A stretch of DNA of 62,028 nucleotides from Zygnema cylindricum. Its lineage: Eukaryota > Streptophyta > Zygnematophyceae > Zygnematales > Zygnemataceae. The notes under the pieces were generated by a model. That model ran no database searches, was not told the origin of the DNA, and was given only the letters and a program-made list of their open reading frames with translations. The stretch's first letter is position 1, and each line of letters starts with the position of its first letter. Location: assembly GCA_037447655.1 (NCBI GenBank), contig JBBHKE010000957.1, positions 1 to 62,028 on the forward strand, given 5' to 3'. The position numbers were made by a program, and so were the translations under genes. Below are positions 54,458-62,028 of the stretch, piece after piece.

Positions 54458-54654
54458 CACCGCCAATCGCTATTAGAGTATATAACGCCAATTCGGTGCC
54501 CTTTTTTCAAAAAAAATAACCTGAAATTCTATTAATAACGCTATTTAAGTACGTGGATCATAATATGCCACGTCTCAGGTACTAAATTAGAATCAATAAC
54601 GCTAATTGTTTTTTGACGCTATTTAATCCTTGACTCTAATAGCGATTGGCGGTG
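54458..54654. mobile_element. MITE family 1, copy 2
   Basis: 197 bp, CACCGCCAATCGCTATTAGA ... CTAATAGCGATTGGCGGTG, flanked by TA on both sides. Confidence 0.85.
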
Positions 54655-54698
54655 TAGAATATAGGCTTATGGGGTTCCATTGTCGGTACTGTACTGTA

Positions 54699-54913
54699 CA
54701 CCGCCAATCGTTATTAGCGTTGTGTACGCTAATTCCGTCCCGCTTTTTTTTATTTTTATTCTCAAATAGAATTATCCACACTATGTAAAAATCCCTAATT
54801 CCTAATTAGAATAGACGATTTCTTCGAAAATTTTCAGATTCCCAATTAGCGTAAACCACGCTAACTATTCGTATACGCTAAAAAAACTTACACGCTAATA
54901 ACGATTGGCGGTG
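54699..54913. mobile_element. MITE family 1, copy 3
   Basis: 215 bp, CACCGCCAATCGTTATTAGC ... GCTAATAACGATTGGCGGTG, flanked by TA. The interior aligns with 53854-54070 at high identity. Confidence 0.85.
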
Positions 54914-55271
54914 TAGTTGACGGCAGAATCCGACAAAGGTACCGGAGCGATTAAGACGCTACTGTACGGTCATATTGCGCGGTTTGGAATATCCTTTCAA
55001 AAAAACCCTCCCCCCTCTCAATATCAAGAATTTTAGCCTACATTTTACCAGTCATATCAGGAAACGTATGCAAAAGCTTGTTTACAGGCACCATCTGATG
55101 ACAGCTCTTCCGTACAGCCATTAGTGTGTCCGTACTGGCACCGCCTCTTGGAAACTCCGCCTAGAAAAAAAAGCGAAAGCGTATCAGAAAGCGTATCTGC
55201 AAATAAGTCGAAAAATATGTCTGGTTATCCCCTAGGTGCGAAAAATTCAAAAAAATAATCGAAAATATTCC

Positions 55272-55560
55272 ATTACTGTACCCTCATAGGCGTGCTGCCG
55301 TTCGTACGATTCTCGAACCAATTATCGTACGGAAAGCCGGCATGCGACGCCTTACCGTGCTTGGTCGGTTCCCGAGTCGCGCGTGCCAGTGGAACTCTCG
55401 AGGGAGAAATCTTGTATATTCGCCACCTATGAGATGCTTGAAATTCCGTACCGCACCACTGATATGTACAAATGTACGGCTCCATGTATCCTGTACTGTA
55501 GTGGAATTCGAAATGAATCTGGAGCGTCCGATGGTTCCATAAATTCTTTGACACCGTGAC
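55272..55560 (-). repeat. Inverted repeat pair, right arm
   Basis: Reverse-complement partner of 54140-54410, extending somewhat further. The arms with the MITEs between them could form a large hairpin of about 1.4 kb. Confidence 0.75.
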
Positions 55561-56503
55561 ATCTGTCTATGGCCGGCATTTGCAGCTGGAAAAATAGACT
55601 TATGGGGTCCATTGTCGGTAGTTGACAGCAAAACCCGACAAAATTATAGTAGTGTATGGAGATACTAAGATGAGAAAGTACATATATGTACGGCCTGTCA
55701 GTTCGGTAACGAAATTACCGTACTGTAGAAAGTTCCGGCGAAAGGATTGGGCGGGTGCTGGGCGGGAAACGTACGGTACGTAATCGTACAAAAGCTAGTT
55801 AGTACGGAATTTTGTCTCTTTTAAGTTTGAACAGGAGCCTCGCTTTTGTCGAGGACCGACTTTTTTTAATTTGTCGTGACATTGAAAAGAGTTTATAAAC
55901 CAGAAAAGTTAGCGAACCAGCAAAACTTTTTCCCTCTCAAACCAATAGAATTATGTTATTTAAACCATTATTACATAAAAAAAAATGTTTAACCAATAAA
56001 ATAATGCTATTTAAACCAATATAAAATACAAGCTTAATCAATGGACATATTTAATTATTATTTATTATTATTTACTTTTAGGGCAAAATTTTATTTTGCG
56101 AAAAGATTGGAATCTGTTTCGCTGTCGGGAAATAATAAACGCTAAAAATATTTCGTTAGGCTTTCCTAGAAGCTACCAATAGGACAAAAATACAGATTCA
56201 AATCCAATTGCAACAGAATACCACCCCTTGATTGGAACAGATGATCAGATGCGAACAAAAAGGGATCTCGTATGGACAAAAACAACCATGGCGTATCTTT
56301 TATAATAAGACAAAAATGAAATATCTGTACCTAATACAGCCTGTCGCTAACGGCCTAAAACCAGCGCCTAAAAGTTGACGCCGTCCAAAAATAGAAGCCG
56401 AAAAAACAGAAATTACTGTAGCTTGGTCGCTCCATGCCGTTCGAATATGATCCACACTAATAGTAGTTGATTTAGCCGGTGGTACGGACCATCAAGGACT
56501 CTA
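55561..56503. other. Unassigned spacer
   Basis: GTACG-rich to about 55810, then AT-rich. No gene or long repeat recognised. Confidence 0.5.
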
Positions 56504-56725
56504 CACCGTGTATCGCAATTAGGGTTAACAATTTTTCCGCCACTGAAAACATATTTTCTGCGTACACACTTGTCGGAATTTCAATTTAAAACCGCCAATC
56601 GGAAGCTGAGAATGTTACCTTTCAATCGCAAACCGTCAGATCCACAATCCGACAAGTGTGTACGGAGAAAATATTGTTTTTAGAGACGAGAAAGACATTA
56701 ATAACACTAATAGCGATACACGGTA
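56504..56725. mobile_element. MITE family 2, copy 2
   Basis: 222 bp starting CACCGTGTATCGCAATTAGG after TA and ending CTAATAGCGATACACGGT(A) before TA. The interior matches the copy at 37023 ('agatccacaatccgaca'). Confidence 0.75.
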
Positions 56726-57035
56726 TATTTGTCTCCATCAGCGTTAGGGCTTACTCAAAAGTACAAAAATCATGAGGAAATGCTTGGCCGTACCTTTTAG
56801 GATTTCAGCTATAGATAGTGTGCACTATACACACGTGTGAACGATTCCAGCATGACTGAGCATCAGAGATCGCAATCGGGTACCCGAATCCGTACCCGAT
56901 TCCGTGCCCAGTTTCGTACCCGATACCGTATCTGATCCGTTTCCGGCCGGTAATTTAAAAAAAAAAAAAAAAATGTCGGATTCGGGTACCTTAAATTTTG
57001 ACTTTTTCGACCTCTATTGAGCATTATCGCCTAAA
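56726..57035. other. Spacer with a short CCGTACCCGAT repeat
   Basis: 56878-56945 repeats 'CGTACCCGAT' or close variants about six times with a period near 13. Otherwise nothing recognised. Confidence 0.5.
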
Positions 57036-57039
57036 AAAA

Positions 57040-57245
57040 TTGAGTTGTCGTCGAAGCGTGCGAAACGATTTGTCATCAAAGGGTGAGATGATCTCACCCT
57101 TAAAACCGATTTTTATTTCATAGAGGTGTGCTGTCCGATTTGTCGTTTAAAAACGTGCGAGCCGATACGTTCTAAAAGTGTACAACCCGATTTATCATCG
57201 AAGTGTGCGATCCGATTGGTCGTCAACGTGTGCGACCCAACTACA
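57040..57245. repeat. Degenerate minisatellite, period about 25-29 bp
   Basis: Five to six diverged units share GTGTGCGA-CCGATT-GTCGTC-AA. A near-palindrome lies at 57079-57101 (11-base arms, 1-base loop). Confidence 0.6.
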
Positions 57246-57369
57246 CTCAGTTGTACTAAGAGTACAGTAAAAAGGTGGAAAGGCAAAAGTATTTCACACG
57301 TGCTAAAAGAATAGGAAAATCTAATGTTGTGTATCCGTAAATTTCTTATTGCCCTAATTACAATATCCT

Positions 57370-57640
57370 ATATTATAGGTTATCGGACGGGGAGGGAGCC
57401 CGATGTATCGCTCCGAGACCAAAAAAGTTATAGCGCCGATATATCGAGGGAGGAGGTATCATAATCTAGGAGGGTTGGAGGTGATTAGGGAGGAGACTTT
57501 CACAATCCATTTCGTACTTTGTAAATCGAAATTATGTAACTACAGTACGGACCTAGTACGTAACTATCGCGATAACTTTTCATCGTCCTATCGGACTGAT
57601 GCACCATTAAAATTATCACGATAATTGGTTTAATGATAAA
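57370..57640. repeat. CGATA/TATCG palindrome-rich repeat
   Basis: Words such as TATCGCGATAA and ATATATCG recur and are shared with 37590-37710 and 46285-46390, so this is a dispersed repeat without clear boundaries. Confidence 0.4.
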
Positions 57641-58480
57641 TTGAATTGATATATCGATTATCAATGGGTCAAAGAAGGTACATATCAGTTATTGGTAAAA
57701 AAGCTATTGGAAACCAAACCGTTAGGCTTGGCCCACACCGAAATAGAACTATACCTACCTGGACCTAGTGTTAAGTACGATCCAATTGTAGTTTTCAAGT
57801 ATAGTGTAGTAAGCCATAAAGACATATACATTGTGTTTTATGGTACAATGTAACCAAAACCCGCATTATTTGGGCCATAAAAATGCAAGGCTAAAATGTA
57901 TGGCTGATTTGCATGTCAATAGAAAGAGAATTTAATATACATCAACATCGTTGAAAATATTTGTGAAGTAAAAATTTTAAAAGTTTGGAATTAACTTATA
58001 TATTTCTTCAACAATGACTGCTAAATCTTTCAAACCAAACGGTCGAAAAATAGTTGGAATTAAGTGAAAATATCACACGGGAAAGGTACCATTTAACATA
58101 CGAGGGGGGGGTTTTACTACTTAACATCCACTGTGACTAAAGGCTTTTTAGGCGTGTTAGCCCATTCTTTTTTTATTTGTCGTTGTTAAAAGAAAACACT
58201 CATCATCTTGAGCATTGATGTATTACGCGTGTATCTCAATCATGAGAGGTATCGATACTTTATTTTATCATTGTTATGTTGTACTAAACTTGCCTTTTAA
58301 AAAACTGAACCTTTCAGTACAACTAACTAAGTGCTTAACTAGTCACCTTTTCGCATCCATCCTTCTGTCACACCCTCTCGTGGTTGTCATTCGAGGGCAT
58401 CTACATATCGGGGCGACCAATTGGCTTAAGTACTTTCATGACCCATTTACTTAGTTATGCTCTTCACACAAATTTGCCCC
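57641..58480. other. Unassigned spacer
   Basis: AT-rich; no gene recognised. 58215-58454 is open for 79 residues but looks like no known protein. Confidence 0.45.
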
Positions 58481-59460
58481 CTTGTAGACGACCCTTGGTT
58501 TTTTAACAAGGGGATTCACACATCGCCTCTCATAGCGTACCCGCATTTCCCCTCCCAACCTTACATTTGCCTCATCCACCCTCTATAATGACCTCATGGA
58601 CATCCTCCACACTAAATTAGGTTGTGGGTTTTCTATCACGGGTCCTTGCCCGCAACTCTTTTTTAAGCATCCTTTCTCGTGTTTGCAAGGGGAATGTGCT
58701 TAGTATTTACAACACATGCGACACTTGCTATTTACCAAAGAGTTGGTGCCATATTGCCTCCCGTCTTATATTTTTTTTTTTTTGGTCAGGTACACTATTG
58801 TTCCTACTACCATCGTCCCTTGTGTTTCAGACAAAGTTGTATCCTTTTAGTATTTTCTTTTGAAGGCGGTTTGTTTTATTCCCAACGTTACTTCAACGAA
58901 TACATTGATTTTCTTCAACCTTATTGTGAGCTTGTTACGCGTGTTGGAGACACAATTTCTAACAAGGTTACTAACAGATGTGAGTTTCTCGAGGCACTTC
59001 CGTCTAATGGTTCAACTGCTTGTTTTCTCTTGTCGCGAACCTAGTTTTAGAGCTTTATTGTTAGCTACACATATTCTCTTCACTTTAAGTTTCCCAGTTG
59101 CGTGATTTACCACCGCCTTCAGGTTTAGGCATGGCTTCCCTCATCTACCTTTACTCTTCTCTCTTATTTTCTCGTACGACTATTTCCTTAATATTGGTGC
59201 CGCCCATTTTCTTCGTTGATCCCATGGGGGAGAGATAATTCAGTCACACAACACCATTCGCAATGTTGCTGCAAGTATTGCCTTTGCGGGTGGGTACTTT
59301 GTTCGTTGGGAGGTTTCATATGTTTCCCCATTTCGGAGGATTGACATGTTTTGCTCGATGGTGATTGTCTTGTTTTTGGTGACAATGTTTTTGAGGAACC
59401 TTGCCTCGGTTACCGTGGTCGTTAGGTGGCCCAACATGTTGGATTAACTGCGCATGAAGA
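58480..59460 (+). pseudogene. Decayed retroelement relic (reverse-transcriptase C-terminal domain type)
   Basis: Reads as protein on the plus strand in shifting frames. The clearest block, 59225-59313, encodes 'HGGEIIQSHNTIRNVAAS' and then 'AGGYFVRWEV'. I recall a similar C-terminal block, G-G-x-I-I-x-R-H-N-x-I-R-x..., A-G-x-x-V-R-x-E, in non-LTR-type reverse transcriptases of plants and protists. Upstream segments (58620-59100) are coding-like but too broken to assign. Many stops; clearly dead. Confidence 0.35.
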
Positions 59461-60113
59461 TATAACATCAAAACGAGCGTTGTTATGCACATGAAAATGT
59501 TATGGCTAACTTTTTTCCTATTGTTGTAGAGTTTTTTTTTTTCGGAGTTGCTTTTGTGGAGTTCCTCCGTGCTCGTGGTCGGCGTTCGAGAGGTGAGGCA
59601 ATGGGAACCAAATATTTCAACCCTTATATCTTTTTATCGTCAATCTTTGTTTTTGGCTTCATAGGAAGTGCAAGCTTTCCTACTACCCAGCTTTCCTAAC
59701 CTACTATTGATGTTATGGACAGTCAACTTGCTCTGAAATTACTTTAACGTGATCCTCTAAGTCTAAGGGATTTATGGGGATGTTGGCGACTGTAACCCCC
59801 ATGATAAAAATCCATCACATGATTTTATCGATGAAATAGTCACAACTTAACAATACCCTAAAAGTACCGAAATATCATCAAATACTCGCGAGCCGGGATC
59901 GATTGAATCTTATCAACAAACAATGTCAATCATAGATCATGTCACAAACTTTCAAACAATTATGAATAAGTGGAGAATTTGACGAAATTATATTGAGTTA
60001 TGTACCTTCTATTTGGCCTTGAAGTGGGCACTATCAAGTATAAGTGAAGGCAGAAACTGACAAAACAGCCGAAATGTTAGCTGAAAGGTAAAGGCAGGAA
60101 GGAAGATGCAGTA
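59461..60113. other. Unassigned spacer
   Basis: Nothing recognised; 59502-59699 is an open frame without family resemblance. Confidence 0.5.
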
Positions 60114-60335
60114 CATCGTGTATCGCTAATAGTGTTTATGTTTTTTTTTCCAATCAAAACATCTTTTTTCCGTCCTATCGTAGATTGGAGACTGTCAACT
60201 GGAAGGTGAGAGTCTTCCTTTTCCACCACAACCGTCGGATTAACAATCAACTGTGTGCGCGGAGAGAGGACGCTTTAAGTGGAGAACAAAAAATTAACAC
60301 GGAGGACGATGTAGACAAATAACAACGATATAAAT
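60114..60335. mobile_element. MITE family 2, copy 3, diverged
   Basis: Starts CATCGTGTATCGCTAATAGT after TA. The interior 'ccgtcggattaacaatcaac' corresponds to the conserved centre of the other two copies. The 3' end is degenerate and the boundary approximate. Confidence 0.5.
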
Positions 60336-61699
60336 TTTGAATTAAGAGGCAAAAAAAAATAGACCATGTTATATCTAAGTAATAACGTACCTATTTATTT
60401 TTCAATCCACAAAAAGCTGGATATGGTCAAACAGACAACTGGGTAACAATGTTGTTGCTAAATAAAATTTGTTTACAACAGGCAACCATAAAAGTACAAT
60501 GTAACACAGCTGATTAGTACAGTGAGTCCCACTCACTGTTTAGGGCTTCCCTGGATTTAATACAAATTTTGCACTTTCATAGGCTGCTGGCTGCTTTCAT
60601 CAGCAAGTTTCAAGCAAAATGCGCAATGTTGAACAAAAAAAAATCCAGAGAGATAGGACAAGAAATCTGCACTTGATCACTAATAGCGTTACCAACATAT
60701 GATGTCATTTAAATGCTGCGGAATAAGTGGGATATTCCCACAAATGAGTTAACTAGTGTAAAATCTTTGAAATGTAAATATGGTAAAATGACTTGCCCAC
60801 ATAGTAAAATTGCAACACCACGACATTGCAATAATGCACATGGTGTGGTTTGCAAAGGGGCATGCTTTTATCTATCCCAATACATTAGAAAACAAGAGCA
60901 TGACTGAAACTGAGTTCATAATAACACTTCACATTTTGCTTGTGATCATAGAAGCTCTGAGACAAAACACCATTGCATGATCACTGTTTCATTACCACAC
61001 GAGCAGGCAGAGGACTCTTCAACTATGACTTTTCGACACTGCAATTATAAAGCCACATTCCACTAAAAAACTGAAAAACATCAAATCTGACAAAATCACT
61101 TTTCCAGACATTTCAACAAAAAGATCTGAAGAAACTGCAAACAACGTATGCATTTTCTCTGAATCTGCCAAACGCATTCTCTGTTCCTTAAACTCGCTCA
61201 ATTGCAAGCTCAGACAGCATTCATACAAACAAGATAGAACAAAAGATTCCAGTCTGACTCACAATAAACAGTTTGATTGCGATACCAGACTGCAGGAAAT
61301 AGGAGCAAACAACGGACTACATTTTAAGAGAATTTGTCACTTACAACAAACCACATTTATCAAATAAATAAAGTATTTCTGCCTTCAGAACAACGGTCAA
61401 ATCGTCAGATTTCAAAACAAGTGTACAGGGGACAAATATTCGTGACTACAGAGACTCAAGACAGATCTCCATCAGTAGCCAGAATTACAAATAGGCGCTG
61501 TAATAGATAACGACGACCTTCAACAGGGGGGCACATATCGGCCAAAAAAGAGGCTGCAGCACATTTTCTGCAGCCACTACAAAGCACATTTTCTCTGAGC
61601 TGACCTATGGCTTTTTGCCGTCAAAGGAAATTTCTAAAATCTATCAGCAGAATCATAGCCGACAACAATAAAAAAAATAAACAAAAACAAAACCTAAAT
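60336..61699. other. Spacer and probable 3' UTR of atpD
   Basis: No gene recognised. The part next to 61700 should contain the 3' UTR of the minus-strand atpD gene; no definite poly(A) signal was fixed. Confidence 0.5.
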
Positions 61700-62028
61700 C
61701 TATGCTGCTGCTGCGTTCTGTGCATATTCAAAACTGGCGGCCAACCTATCTAGCTGACCCTTAACACTCATGTCGATCTCACTAGATCCATCCTTTCCGT
61801 ACTTGACAATGAATCCGGCAATGAGTTCAGCGTCAACAATATTCTTCAGCTTGATATTCTTCGCTCCTGTCATGCTCTGTAACTTCTTTGCAATCAAAGC
61901 TTGCTGCGAGTTTTCAAGCTTCACTGCTGACGTCACCACAGCGACCTGTGTGTCAGTCTCATCACAGTAAAGTTCCTCAAACTCCAAAGCAATCTGTTGC
62001 AGGATGCTCATCCTTCTCTTGTCAACCA
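61700..62028 (-). CDS. atpD: Chloroplast ATP synthase delta subunit (OSCP family), C-terminal exon, partial
   Basis: The open frame runs from the window edge to TAG at 61700-61702 (about 109 codons; the ATG at 62009-62011 is internal). Family blocks: 'VDKRRMSILQQIA', 'EVAVVTSAVKLE'-like 'QVAVVTSAVKLE', 'KKLQSMTGAKNIKLKN', then 'LIAGFIVKYGKDGSSEIDM' and 'SVKGQLDRLA', the signature end of plastid delta subunits. It bridges the F1 head and the peripheral stalk of the thylakoid ATP synthase. The transit peptide and N-terminal helical domain lie in exons to the right of the window. Last residues are alanine-rich. The sequence is intact and looks expressed and functional. Confidence 0.95.
   Translation of the reverse strand, partial: VDKRRMSILQQIALEFEELYCDETDTQVAVVTSAVKLENSQQALIAKKLQSMTGAKNIKLKNIVDAELIAGFIVKYGKDGSSEIDMSVKGQLDRLAASFEYAQNAAAA

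Noticed and set aside
55099-55259. Possible plus-strand exon of about 53 residues after an acceptor-like 'gtttacag'
   Set aside because: Short, no family resemblance, and embedded in repeat-rich DNA; not supported enough to list.

Overview
The window looks like nuclear DNA of a green-lineage eukaryote, most plausibly a streptophyte (charophyte) alga or similarly TE-rich plant. It holds three broken-up host genes, all on the minus strand. They are the 3' exon of a plastid-type ATP synthase delta subunit at the right edge, a Cwf19-like spliceosomal protein, and a HAT/TPR-repeat protein of the kind used in chloroplast mRNA maturation. Introns are AT-rich and carry low-complexity tracts. Ty1/copia and chromodomain-type Ty3/gypsy elements make up roughly the left third and part of the middle. 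The species is a guess; the lineage rests on gene content and element types.

Layout: 1-277 is the end of a copia LTR. 278-6670 is a decayed chromovirus (gag, pol with chromodomain, and an extra 3' reading frame). 6697-7474 is a TIR element with a 3-bp duplication. 7613-20521 is copia element B, with a complete copia element A (8589-15041) inserted in its 5' LTR and flanked by GGCAG. 20522-24991 is spacer DNA with small TIR elements. 24992-32518 is the ten-exon HAT/TPR gene. 33948-36967 is a duplicated TIR element carrying a solo LTR (34745-35853, duplication CTAAA). 37023-37557 is a MITE with a hAT-like element nested in it. 38992-44957 is copia element C (minus strand, almost intact). 44958-47405 is spacer with coding-like debris and repeats. 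47406-53323 is the Cwf19-like gene, lacking a recognisable last exon. 53854-60335 holds MITEs, inverted repeats, a minisatellite and a retroelement relic. 61700-62028 is the atpD 3' exon.

Most unusual signals: (1) elements A and B seem to prime reverse transcription with an internal fragment of initiator tRNA-Met (Drosophila-copia style), and the primer-binding site contains the ATG of the gag frame; (2) LTRs of three copia subfamilies carry an antisense tRNA-like A-box/B-box module; (3) the chromovirus has an extra, unrecognised coding region downstream of integrase; (4) the stop codon between integrase and reverse transcriptase in element C sits in a CAR-YYA readthrough-type context; (5) the HAT gene has one repeat per exon, with identical phase. 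Apart from these the window is TE-rich chromosome. No CRISPR array, rRNA or convincing functional tRNA gene was seen.
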